Assembly (NCBI GenBank): GCA_903929005.1
Contig: CAIYTC010000182.1
Location: 1 to 52,386 of the forward strand
Direction of reading: 5' to 3'
Length of the DNA stretch: 52,386 nucleotides
From: an uncultured Dehalococcoidia bacterium
GTDB lineage: Bacteria > Chloroflexota > Dehalococcoidia > GIF9 > UBA5629
The notes under the pieces are model-generated. The model did not search any database. It saw nothing but the letters and a program-made list of their open reading frames with translations, and was not told the origin of the DNA. Positions 7,662 to 16,078 of the stretch are shown in pieces. The translations under genes and the position numbers were made by a program. The number at the start of each line of letters is the position of its first letter. The first letter of the stretch is position 1.

Positions 7662-8825
7662 TTATCCCGCAGAACGATTACCGGTCCGGACTAAGACGGT
7701 CATAGCGATTGCGCTTACCGCAGCCATGGCCGCTGTTACCAGGTACATGGCTGTGAATCCGCTGTTCTGCACTACGATGCCCATGGTTGTAGACCCCACT
7801 GCCAGTCCTGCCTGGAAGGCAGCCGATCCCAAGCCCATGGAAAACCCCCTCTTGTCGGCGGGCGAAAGGTGTGCCAGCCAGGATAGCGATGCCGGCATTG
7901 AGAGCCCCATCCCCAGTCCGTAAATCAATCCTACGGCCGCCAGTTGCCAGAGCAGGTGGAAGGACGGTATCAGGGCGATGGCTATGGCGCTCAGGAAGAT
8001 GCCGGCTATTATCATGGGGGCGTTGCCCAACCTGTCGGCCAGGGCGCCCGAGGGTATGCGCAGGGCCGCGGAACTGGCGTAACAGGCGGTGATAACCATC
8101 CCCGCCCCGGCTTCAGAGATGCCGAAATCGCGTACATACAGCGGTATGAAGGTGCTCACCGTGCTTGACGCGACAGCCGTTATGACCAGTGCCAGCAGGC
8201 TGACGATGGCGCCCGGATGCCGCAGCCACAGCCAGGGGTGGATGCTCAGGTCTTTCAGAGTGGCCGGTTTTTGCGGTATGGCCTGCATCCTGGTGGCGAC
8301 GAAGATAAGGGCAATCAGCGGCAGGGCGCTGCAGCCGTAATAGGCAGACGTAAAGCCGAACTGCTGCACGATGTAGCCGCCCGCGACCGGACCTGCCATC
8401 AGGCCGAGTTGTGAGGATGCTGTGTACCACCCCATGGTCTTCCCGTGTTCACCCTGGCGGGACAGGTCGGCGACGATGGCCAGCGCCGTCGGCAGGAAAA
8501 GCGCCCCTCCCAGGCCGTGCAAAACACGTACCAGGCAAAGTGCAGTAATATCATGTGCCAGCGGGTAGAGGAAGGGTGCAACGGCGGAGAGGATCAGCCC
8601 GGCCACCAGGAACTGCCGGCGTCCCAGCCTGTCCGAAAGCATGCCGATGGGGATTATCCCGGCCGCCATCACGTAAGAGTAGAGTGAAACGATAAATCCG
8701 GTGTCGGCGACACTAATGCCCAGGCTGGAGGTGTAGTAAGGGATCACGGGAAAGAGCCAGCTGAAGCTGGTAAACCCGGCAAATGCCACCAGGTAAATGG
8801 TTGCCAGCGTGAAACGGGCGTTCAT
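7662..8825 (-). CDS. MFS transporter (DHA1-like)
   Basis: A 387-residue protein of about 12 membrane segments. The motif GMLSDRLGRRQFLVAG between helices 2 and 3 is the canonical MFS loop, and its second-half copy GALADRLGNAPMI is also present. The tryptophan-rich start and length suit the DHA1 drug/metabolite:proton antiporter branch, though function by homology is only general. It starts 3 bases after the stop of the next MFS gene upstream and lacks an obvious ribosome site, implying translational coupling. Two unrelated MFS proteins from one operon next to catabolic genes suggests uptake and efflux of the same or related compounds. Confidence 0.87.
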   Translation of the reverse strand: MNARFTLATIYLVAFAGFTSFSWLFPVIPYYTSSLGISVADTGFIVSLYSYVMAAGIIPIGMLSDRLGRRQFLVAGLILSAVAPFLYPLAHDITALCLVRVLHGLGGALFLPTALAIVADLSRQGEHGKTMGWYTASSQLGLMAGPVAGGYIVQQFGFTSAYYGCSALPLIALIFVATRMQAIPQKPATLKDLSIHPWLWLRHPGAIVSLLALVITAVASSTVSTFIPLYVRDFGISEAGAGMVITACYASSAALRIPSGALADRLGNAPMIIAGIFLSAIAIALIPSFHLLWQLAAVGLIYGLGMGLSMPASLSWLAHLSPADKRGFSMGLGSAAFQAGLAVGSTTMGIVVQNSGFTAMYLVTAAMAAVSAIAMTVLVRTGNRSAG

Positions 8826-8828
8826 TTA

Positions 8829-10139
8829 CTAATTTATAGCATCCTGCCGTGGGTGGGGCGGCCTGCAGAATAGAATCACTATCGCGCCGATGAGCGCGCC
8901 GCTGCAGCCGATCAGGATAGCCAGGTTGTAATTACCGTTGACATCGTACAGCCAGCCGGCAATGAAGGGAGATGAGAACTGGAAAATGGAACTCACCGGG
9001 CTTGTTATGGCGCTGATACTGGGAAATGCACCGGCGCCGAAATAGTTGCCCGTAATCAGGGGTACTGATACGTAGGTAGCACCGAAGCCGAAACCCGCGA
9101 AGAGAGGGAATAGATACACAGCCCACAGGTTATCCCTGGAGGCCAGCCAGAAAAGGATGCCGCCGATTACCAGGGAGAATCCCGCTATTGAGATAAGGAA
9201 GCGCGACTCGATGCGTTCCCCGAGGAAGGAGATGCTCAGCCTGCCGATGATGCTGCAGGCCAGTATCATCCCGTAAACGAATTCAGGGCGCAGGAAAATG
9301 ACCGGGTCCGCGGGCGAGAATCCTATGTCGCGCAGGTGGAAAGTGGTCTGTGTCAGCACCGCCTGCCAGAGGAAAAAGATGAAACCGGTCGCGGCGATGA
9401 TCATCCAGAGGGAGCGCGTCCTGACCGCGTCCCTGAACTTCCAGTTGACGGGTGACCGGTAGGTCCTGATGGGCTTATGTTTGGCGTGCAGCATAGCTTC
9501 GCGCAACTGCTGGGGTGAAAGCCCGTCCTGGTGTTGGCCGAGGTCCTCCGGGCGGTTGCGCACAGCTATCATAGCGATCACCGCCCCGATGAAGCAGGTG
9601 ATGGCGATTACGTACCAGCCGACTCGCCAGTCGCCGCCAAAATTGATAATGCAGGCGCTGACTATTTGAGGGTAGATGAAGCCGCCGATGGCGCCGCCGC
9701 CCAGCACAAGGCCCATCGCCAGTGCCCTGTGGACATTAAACCAGTACAGTACCAGGGCCTGTATTGGCAAGACTGTGCCAAAGGATAGCCCCAGTCCCAC
9801 GAAGAAGCATAACAGTAGATAAGCGGGATAGACCTGCCCAAAGAAAGCCACCAGCAGGCCGGAGATAGCGGTCAAGGCCGCGCCGATGACCAGCGTTTTA
9901 CGCGGCCCGAAGCGGTTGATCAGGAAGGGCAGAAACAGTGCGCCCATGCCGAGCATAATGCCTATGATGGTATAGCCCAGGTTTATTTGGCCGCGCTCCC
10001 AGCTAAGGGCTTTCGACATGTAGGTGTAGATAACCGGCGGCCCGTAGAGTGCGAAACCAATGGGAATGGAATATACAAGGCAGAGGATGGGTAGCAGCCA
10101 CCAACCATAAAAACCGCTGCCGGTCGCTTTAGTGGGCAT
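8829..10139 (-). CDS. MFS transporter (OFA/monocarboxylate-like)
   Basis: A 436-residue, about 12-segment transporter. The first helix (GFYGWWLLPILCLVYSIPIGFALYG-like, FYGWW) and the loop NRFGPRKTLVIGA resemble the OFA and monocarboxylate transporter groups that carry organic acids; the specific substrate is inference. ATG 10139 follows AAGGAGAATCAGCG. It is the first gene of a two-gene MFS operon with its own promoter at 10188-10216. The second MFS gene starts 3 bases downstream. Confidence 0.87.
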   Translation of the reverse strand: MPTKATGSGFYGWWLLPILCLVYSIPIGFALYGPPVIYTYMSKALSWERGQINLGYTIIGIMLGMGALFLPFLINRFGPRKTLVIGAALTAISGLLVAFFGQVYPAYLLLCFFVGLGLSFGTVLPIQALVLYWFNVHRALAMGLVLGGGAIGGFIYPQIVSACIINFGGDWRVGWYVIAITCFIGAVIAMIAVRNRPEDLGQHQDGLSPQQLREAMLHAKHKPIRTYRSPVNWKFRDAVRTRSLWMIIAATGFIFFLWQAVLTQTTFHLRDIGFSPADPVIFLRPEFVYGMILACSIIGRLSISFLGERIESRFLISIAGFSLVIGGILFWLASRDNLWAVYLFPLFAGFGFGATYVSVPLITGNYFGAGAFPSISAITSPVSSIFQFSSPFIAGWLYDVNGNYNLAILIGCSGALIGAIVILFCRPPHPRQDAIN

Positions 10140-10187
10140 TCGCTGATTCTCCTTATGGCTACTTGATTCTGCGGGTGCAGCGAAGCC

Positions 10188-10216
10188 ATTATATCACGGT
10201 GCTGATTCTCAATACA
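10188..10216 (-). promoter_or_regulatory. Extended -10 promoter for the MFS pair
   Basis: Minus strand: TGATATAAT, an extended -10 (hexamer 10193-10188), with a weak -35 TGTATT (10216-10211) at 17 bases. It separates transcription of the MFS pair from the lipocalin-ending operon upstream. Confidence 0.5.
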
Positions 10217-10270
10217 TGCGGACAGAGATATTCAGGGTTTCCAATTTAGGGTATTGCGGTCAGGGGATTT

Positions 10271-11347
10271 CTATTCAGCGGATTTGAACATTACGATCTC
10301 GTGTAATGTAGTCCCCTTCTCATTGCTGGTCTTACCATCACGTGTCACCTTGATATCGAAATCTGAGGCCAGCCTGAAATACCCCGGTTTTAGCCGCATT
10401 ACATTCTTGGCGACGAATCTAAGAACCGGGCTGAAATTATTAAGCATATCTTCGGCTTCAAGTACATCTTTAACGCTGAGGTTTGCCTCCAGTTGGTTGG
10501 GAACCCTGATAGTGATCTTGCGGGGATAACTATGTTTGGCACTCGAATTATATTCAAAATCCTGCTTGCTGAAATCGAATTCGCCCGTGCTGAGTATAAC
10601 TTCCCTGCCGTCAGCCAGCATCAGCACCTTGACAGCATAGTTATCCATCTTTTTATTACACTGGATGAAAGCATAGGATATGGTATAGTGCTCTGAATAG
10701 ATGCGCCCCCACATCCAGTAATCGATGATGGTGGGGAACGGAAAATTCAGCCAGTTGTGATCATGGTAACCAACTCCCTTGACCTGTAGCGTATGGCTTC
10801 CATCGGTAATAGTGCCTTCCACGGAAGCCCGGGCAAAAGGCACCACCCAGGCAAAGTAGCCCATTTTGCCAAATTGAGAGACGCCCGTTCCGGGTTTCCA
10901 GCCGTTTACCTCTGCCCTGTAGGTGAGATGGCAGCTAAAGTCCTTCTCTTGAATATAGATCTCATAGCACGGCAGTTCACCTTCCAATTGTTCAACTCTC
11001 AGGTAATTCTTGCCCACTTTGATATCAGCCCTGTCGCGGGAAGCGGCAAACTCTGACTTGCTGTAAGGCACGAATCTCTGGGTTTTCTTTCCATCCGGCC
11101 TGAGCAGGACAATTTCTACGCCGGGTTTGCCGGCCATGCCGGGGTTGGGATTGGCCGCGTGGAAAAAAACCACCAGCGTATGGCCGCTCTCGAAATGCGC
11201 ATCAAAATACCACCATTCGTAACTGCCTTGGGCATTCAGGTCGATATGCAGCCCGTCCTCTCCCGCTGTCAATGGTTTTATATTGGTATCACGGCTGCCG
11301 GGCCCGGTCCAGCCCTCTTTTACCAGGGAGCTTGCCTTGTTCATCAT
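10271..11347 (-). CDS. CrtC/AttH-type lipocalin-like protein
   Basis: A 358-residue protein without signal peptide or membrane helix. The early motif YEWWYFDAHFESGHTLVVFF and the central GVGYHDHNWLNF followed by WMWGR are the hallmarks of the two-lipocalin-domain CrtC/AttH family. Known members include carotenoid 1,2-hydratase and enzymes acting on bulky hydrophobic substrates in secondary metabolism. The acid/base pair in the HDHNW stretch is conserved here. It is the last gene of an operon with an Fe-S protein and two FAD oxidases, so it probably works on the same hydrophobic substrate, e.g. by hydration or by binding; this is inference. Start is ATG 11347, with GAGGTGG upstream; ATG 11344 is equally possible. 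Confidence 0.8.
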   Translation of the reverse strand: MMNKASSLVKEGWTGPGSRDTNIKPLTAGEDGLHIDLNAQGSYEWWYFDAHFESGHTLVVFFHAANPNPGMAGKPGVEIVLLRPDGKKTQRFVPYSKSEFAASRDRADIKVGKNYLRVEQLEGELPCYEIYIQEKDFSCHLTYRAEVNGWKPGTGVSQFGKMGYFAWVVPFARASVEGTITDGSHTLQVKGVGYHDHNWLNFPFPTIIDYWMWGRIYSEHYTISYAFIQCNKKMDNYAVKVLMLADGREVILSTGEFDFSKQDFEYNSSAKHSYPRKITIRVPNQLEANLSVKDVLEAEDMLNNFSPVLRFVAKNVMRLKPGYFRLASDFDIKVTRDGKTSNEKGTTLHEIVMFKSAE

Positions 11348-11374
11348 CGGTTTCCACCTCGCAAACTTATTTCA

Positions 11375-13105
11375 CTAAAAGAACGTGTAACCTTCCTTTT
11401 CGTCAGCAAACGCCTTTTCCGACGCCCCGCTGTAAGTCCAGGAGTCATATGAGGAATTGGGATCAAGTTTCTCTTTTATTTTCATGATCATCTCGTGATA
11501 GTTGTAGCAGTGCGGGCCAAACAGCTGGTTCATGGGGCCGCCAAACGCGGCAATCGGCAGTCCCAGTGACCGCTCAATCGTGCCGTGCAGCGATTCTTCA
11601 ACGATGGCCTTGGTGGCCTTCCTCGATTCGGGATCATTGGTTGAATATTCTCCAATTCCTTCGATATAGCCGAGATGTCCGAAATCAAAGGTCCCGCCGC
11701 TGCCCAGGTCGCCGCCATCATCTAAAATGAGGCCTTTCTCAATGGCCGGCCTTTTAACCCCGGCAATATAATCGGCCTGTTCAAAACCCATGTCCCAGGT
11801 GTCAAAAGCTCCCACCGAGGTAAACATCCCGGATGATGCGCGGAACCCGCCCTGGCTGTTATTAGCGTGCCGTACAAGGATAAAAAATGCCGTCGTAAAA
11901 AGCTTCAGGCGCATTTCTTCGCTGGTCTTCAGCATATCTGTTATTTCCTGTATAAAGGGTATCTTCGTAATTATCTTTAAAGGGTTTTTGAACATCTTGA
12001 AGAAAGGCTTGACCAGCTCAAAAGCCAAAAGCGGTATCTGCTGCATTGGCAATATCAGCCCGCCCGATTCCTTGACTATCTGTTTAAGAGCCTTTACTTT
12101 CCACTGGTACTCCTTTTGGGAATGCCCGTGAACGCAGACGGTCAGAACATACCTGGCAAGTTTCTGAAAAACGCCGGTTGACCACAATTGTTTTAGTTCA
12201 AGGTTATTATCGGTGAAACCGAGGGCGATGAAGAAGGCCGGCATCCTGAAGTCAGAGTAGTTGCATTCGGCTTCCCCCAGCTTATAGCCGGCATCGGTTA
12301 TCTCCTTTTTGCCGGGAAACATGAGGATAAATACACCGAGGTTGGGCAATTCACGGTTCAGGATATATTTGGGTGACCCGCCATGGACCTCATATTCGGG
12401 ATCGGAATCCCAGCGGTATAACTTCACGCCTACTTTGGTGAAGGTACCCAGTCCGCCAAAGGTGCCCTGGAATCCCCGGATAAGTCCTCGGACACCGGGT
12501 CCCGGGCCATCGGTGCTGAACCACTCCGCCCCATCACCGGGACTGCCCAGTGTAAGAATCTCTCCGGAGGGCATTACCCACTCAACTCCCAGCATATTCC
12601 TGGCCTGGTACCCCATGGAAGCGCCAGTTATGCCGTATCCCCACGCTGCTGCCGTAGATGCCAGGATCGAGTGGTTGCCACCGCAGGAAACAGCATGCAC
12701 ATTCAACCCGTGCTTCCACAGTTCCGATTGAAGATCAATGGCCCTGACATAGGGCTCGACAACCGCGATCTGGTTCTTAACATCGATATCAATGATTTTA
12801 TCCATCCGCTTGAGATCGAGTAAAATCGTTTTTCGGCTTCCGGGCGCGCAGGAAGTAATCCAGCCGGTTGAAAACGGTTTAAGCATGAAATCCTTCCGGT
12901 TACAGAATTTCGTAAGTTCTGAAATCTCACGCGGTGTTTTGGGCATAATTACAGCCGCCGGCCGTGCCGTCCATAGCTTATCCTCCTTGTTCAAGGAAGA
13001 GGAGTTATAGTAAATAGAGTAGGCGTCCCTGGTAGGCAGATCATCCTTCACCCACTCAGTGCCAACCATATCTTTAAGCTCTTTAAGTTCATCAACTGTT
13101 AACAT
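11375..13105 (-). CDS. FAD-binding oxidoreductase (PCMH/VAO type), large
   Basis: A 576-residue flavoenzyme. A PCMH-type FAD domain covers roughly residues 50-240, with the start of the domain at AVIMPKTPREISE, the pyrophosphate region PFSTGW, and HAVSCGGNHSILASTAAAWGYG in the adenine/pyrophosphate contact region. The remainder is a substrate cap. The protein ends in DPNSSYDSWTYSG, a variant of the DPxxxxNPG close of FAD-linked oxidases. ATG 13105 follows AGGAGG at ideal distance; the frame extends 32 codons upstream but without a ribosome site. It sits 34 bases after the smaller FAD oxidase, in the same operon. It likely oxidises an alcohol or C-H bond and passes electrons to the CCG Fe-S protein. 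Confidence 0.82.
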   Translation of the reverse strand: MLTVDELKELKDMVGTEWVKDDLPTRDAYSIYYNSSSLNKEDKLWTARPAAVIMPKTPREISELTKFCNRKDFMLKPFSTGWITSCAPGSRKTILLDLKRMDKIIDIDVKNQIAVVEPYVRAIDLQSELWKHGLNVHAVSCGGNHSILASTAAAWGYGITGASMGYQARNMLGVEWVMPSGEILTLGSPGDGAEWFSTDGPGPGVRGLIRGFQGTFGGLGTFTKVGVKLYRWDSDPEYEVHGGSPKYILNRELPNLGVFILMFPGKKEITDAGYKLGEAECNYSDFRMPAFFIALGFTDNNLELKQLWSTGVFQKLARYVLTVCVHGHSQKEYQWKVKALKQIVKESGGLILPMQQIPLLAFELVKPFFKMFKNPLKIITKIPFIQEITDMLKTSEEMRLKLFTTAFFILVRHANNSQGGFRASSGMFTSVGAFDTWDMGFEQADYIAGVKRPAIEKGLILDDGGDLGSGGTFDFGHLGYIEGIGEYSTNDPESRKATKAIVEESLHGTIERSLGLPIAAFGGPMNQLFGPHCYNYHEMIMKIKEKLDPNSSYDSWTYSGASEKAFADEKEGYTFF

Positions 13106-13139
13106 TTGGCCTCCTGTAGTTATCGCGTGAAAATTGCCT

Positions 13140-14606
13140 TTAGAGGTAGAATTTTCCGGGATTAAGAATATTTTCCGGATCAAACAGGCCTTTGATAACA
13201 CGGATAAGATCAGTGTTCCCGGGATTGTTCTTAAAAACCAGTTCAGCGGCTTTGCCGTAGGGCCTGCTGAAAAACGCCCTGGCTTTAATCAGGCGCTCAG
13301 TTACATCAGCCTCAAAGTTTTTCATGTTTTCGACTTCACGGCCGTCATCCGGATTAAAGGGAACCATGAACTCCATATGACAGGCATGGTTCTGGATAAC
13401 AGGCTGAATATAGATACCGATTTGCCCGGCGGAGATGTTAAATGATCCGGCCGATTCACGGACCACGGCAATGTATTTTTCCGAATTATTAAGCAGGGAA
13501 AGGAAGAAAACCGACAGGCAATGGCCTTTAATCACGTGCCGCCAGTCACGCGGGCCACTGGGTGATTGCGCGGCCTTGAGCAGGGCAGGGGCTTCAATCT
13601 CTCCCACTGAATCGATGAGTTTAAGCCCGTTACCGCCTGCCATATTCTTCAGTTCTTCGTACTGATATTCAAGTCTTTCGGCGGGAAGCCTTTCGAATCC
13701 GGCGATGTTTTGCATACAGATATATTCAGGCAGGGAATCCCTGACCCTGTCAAAGGAACCGGGATTGCCGCATGTCATGAGCATGGCAGCGGCCAGGCGG
13801 TTCAGGATAAAAGTCTGCTCACCCAGCCAGGGGCGCTGGACTTCGTAAACATACTCAATTATCCTGGCAAGCTGGTCGCCGGCAACCAGCAGCGGACGTT
13901 CAACCGAAGGCAACAGCTCTGTCCGCAGGCTGATCCATGTCATAATGCCCATGGAACCCTGGGCGCCGATCAATATTCTCTGGAAGTCCGTCTGCCCGGG
14001 ACCCATCGGCATCTTTTGTGCCCCTTTGGACCTCCGCTGTTCCTCCAGTGTCCCCGGGCCGCCGGCGGCGCCGCTGCGGAAGAGTTCGCCGGTCCCATAA
14101 ATAAACTCCGTGCAGGCCACCGGATCCTGCAGGTCCCACTGCATCCTGGGCCAGATGTGAGGCTCGCGGTCAACCGTGGAGGCGAGCACGCTTTTCGCGT
14201 TCCGTGGCGCCAGCGGTGTGGGCAGCGTCATGCCGTGGCCTTTAAGAAAATTATTCAGTTCTCCATAGGTAACGCCGGGCTCGACAAAGCATACCCTGTT
14301 GCGGCGGTTGACCCAGGGGATTTTATTCCAGCCGACAAGGTCAACAACCGCGTGTTCGGCTGAGCAGGCTATGCCCCCCTTTGTATGAGGACCTCCTGAT
14401 GAAACCGGCACCAGTCCGAATTTTTCCTCCTTGGCCTTGCGGATCAGCTTTTGCAGTCCAGGGACATCCTTAGGTTTTATGGCGCACTGCGGTGTCCGGC
14501 CGGATCGTACCAGGGGGTTACGGACTTCATATGTCTTCAACTTCTCTGCGGAGGTTTCAACTGTATTATTTTGACTCAGGTCATTTAAAATATTTGTGCT
14601 TAGCAT
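13140..14606 (-). CDS. FAD-linked oxidase (GlcD/VAO-like)
   Basis: A 488-residue protein with a PCMH FAD-binding domain (about residues 40-215: CAIKPKDVPGLQKLI, VPVSSGGPHTKGG, FVEPGVTYGELNNFL) and the textbook C-terminal FDPENILNPGKF. GlcD-type relatives oxidise 2-hydroxy acids, VAO-type ones phenolics; the choice cannot be made by eye. ATG 14606 is preceded by AGGAGA. It starts 18 bases after the stop of the CCG Fe-S protein, the same adjacency as in glycolate oxidase (glcDEF) and D-lactate dehydrogenase systems. It differs strongly from the second FAD oxidase downstream, so the pair is not a simple duplication. Confidence 0.85.
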   Translation of the reverse strand: MLSTNILNDLSQNNTVETSAEKLKTYEVRNPLVRSGRTPQCAIKPKDVPGLQKLIRKAKEEKFGLVPVSSGGPHTKGGIACSAEHAVVDLVGWNKIPWVNRRNRVCFVEPGVTYGELNNFLKGHGMTLPTPLAPRNAKSVLASTVDREPHIWPRMQWDLQDPVACTEFIYGTGELFRSGAAGGPGTLEEQRRSKGAQKMPMGPGQTDFQRILIGAQGSMGIMTWISLRTELLPSVERPLLVAGDQLARIIEYVYEVQRPWLGEQTFILNRLAAAMLMTCGNPGSFDRVRDSLPEYICMQNIAGFERLPAERLEYQYEELKNMAGGNGLKLIDSVGEIEAPALLKAAQSPSGPRDWRHVIKGHCLSVFFLSLLNNSEKYIAVVRESAGSFNISAGQIGIYIQPVIQNHACHMEFMVPFNPDDGREVENMKNFEADVTERLIKARAFFSRPYGKAAELVFKNNPGNTDLIRVIKGLFDPENILNPGKFYL

Positions 14607-14624
14607 GTTTTTTTGTCTCCTATG

Positions 14625-15920
14625 CTAATCTATGTCTGCTGCCTGGAAGACAATGTCAATGATATCCAGGACACTTATAGGGTGACTACTTATATCTGAG
14701 GAGGCTTTTTCAAATTGGGCCTTACAGTGGGAGCAGGATGTCACCAGGTAATCTGCCCCCACCTCACGGGCCTCCTTAATCCGGTCTTTAGCCGCTTCTA
14801 AGGACATCTTTTCATATTGCTGCGCACTTCCGCCGCCGCCTCCACAACAATGTGAGTACTCTCTAATCCGGTACATTTCCCGGAAAGAAAGCCCTTTTAT
14901 CGATTTCAGGATCGTCCGTGGAGGATTAAAAACTCCCTCCGTTCCATAGTTGATCTTTCTGGGCGGAACCGTGTACTTCATCTGCCCGAATACGGTTTTT
15001 TCTTCACCCATCCATTCTTCCTGGGGTTCTGACTGGCGCCCCAGGTAGCAGGGATCATGATAGGTAACCTTCAGGTTTAAGGGCTTCGTCAGCCTGATCT
15101 TTTTCTTTTTGATAAGCCTTTCCAGCAATTCTGTCCCATGCAATACTTCTACACCCGTCTTGATGCCATATTTCGGGTACTTGGCCTTTAATGTCCCGAG
15201 GCAGGCGCCGCAGACAGTGACAATTGTCTTAATTTGCGCCTCTTTAAAGGAGCTTGCATTTTTTTCTGCGAGGGCGGTAAAATCATCCTTGAACCCCATC
15301 CAGTGCGCCGGAAGGCCGCAGCAGTTCTCATCGTCACCCAGGATGCCCACGTCCACACCGGCATGCAGCAGTAGTTTGGCCAGTTTCCTGGCTGAGAGCA
15401 AGGCCTTTTTATCATAACGGGTTAAACAACCAGCGTACAGCAAAATATCAGCCTTTTGTTCAGGGAGCTTCTTGAGGTTCAGTCCGGCTGCCCAATCTCC
15501 GGCCCTGGTACGGGTCGATCCTGCCGGGTTGCCGCTGCTTTTTAAATTTTGTATTGTCTGCTTATACTCTGCGGGCGCCAGTCCTTCGCGCACGAGGGTT
15601 TCCCTCAGGGTCATATTTATTTCATTCCGTTTCGATTCCATAATAAAATTGCAGGCCATATCGCAGTAGCCGCAAGTACGGCAGGAGAAAACAATATCCG
15701 CCAGGGCTTTATCAGCCTTAATACGTCCTTCCGAAAGGGCCAGCGCCATATAGCCCAGTCCCGACGCGGAATAGCTATGGAACATATAATGGCTGTTGAT
15801 AGGGCAGATATTTGAAAACTCCTGCTTTTTAAAAACGGGCAGCGGCACCATTTTGCACAGCGAACAGCGGAAACAGGTCGCGATATCGCCTTCCAGCGCC
15901 TTTAGTTCCGGATAACTCAT
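14625..15920 (-). CDS. CCG-domain iron-sulfur protein (HdrD/GlcF-like)
   Basis: A 431-residue electron-transfer subunit. Two N-terminal Fe-S motifs are visible (CFRCSLC with a distant NICP, residues 16-40, and CRTCGYCDMAC near 100). Two complete CCG motifs follow: CLTRY...CCGLP...CGAC and CYLGR...CCGGGGG...CSHC. CCG domains bind the noncubane 4Fe-4S clusters of heterodisulfide reductase or act as quinone-linked modules in GlcF and LldE. It is the first gene of the operon and most likely takes electrons from the two FAD oxidases. ATG 15920 has GGGGAGGTAAGT upstream; a longer frame to 16031 runs into a repeat and is rejected. Confidence 0.87.
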   Translation of the reverse strand: MSYPELKALEGDIATCFRCSLCKMVPLPVFKKQEFSNICPINSHYMFHSYSASGLGYMALALSEGRIKADKALADIVFSCRTCGYCDMACNFIMESKRNEINMTLRETLVREGLAPAEYKQTIQNLKSSGNPAGSTRTRAGDWAAGLNLKKLPEQKADILLYAGCLTRYDKKALLSARKLAKLLLHAGVDVGILGDDENCCGLPAHWMGFKDDFTALAEKNASSFKEAQIKTIVTVCGACLGTLKAKYPKYGIKTGVEVLHGTELLERLIKKKKIRLTKPLNLKVTYHDPCYLGRQSEPQEEWMGEEKTVFGQMKYTVPPRKINYGTEGVFNPPRTILKSIKGLSFREMYRIREYSHCCGGGGGSAQQYEKMSLEAAKDRIKEAREVGADYLVTSCSHCKAQFEKASSDISSHPISVLDIIDIVFQAADID

Positions 15921-15983
15921 ACTTACCTCCCCATTAATATAGTCGTTAGAATTACCCTTCAGGTGCGCCCGCAGATATAACCT

Positions 15984-16069
15984 GTCTTTGCGAGGAGCCG
16001 AAGGCGACGCGGCAATCTCATGGTAGTGCACCAGTCAATGAGATTGCTTCGCTTCGCTCGCAACGACAT
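15984..16069. repeat. Interspersed palindromic repeat
   Basis: Imperfect inverted arms of about 33-38 bases (15984-16022 and 16037-16069). The left reads TTTGCGAGGAGCC...CGGCAATCTCA and the right ATGAGATTGCTTCG...CGCAACGACA. Related sequence occurs at 26927-26984, so this is a dispersed element, not a gene-specific operator. Confidence 0.7.
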
Positions 16070-16078
16070 TAGCGGAGC

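Noticed and set aside
6705-7694. Open frame of 329 codons on the plus strand across crotonase copy 2
   Set aside because: It is antisense to a gene with complete crotonase motifs, its product has no recognisable domain, and the reverse frame is kept open by codon bias.
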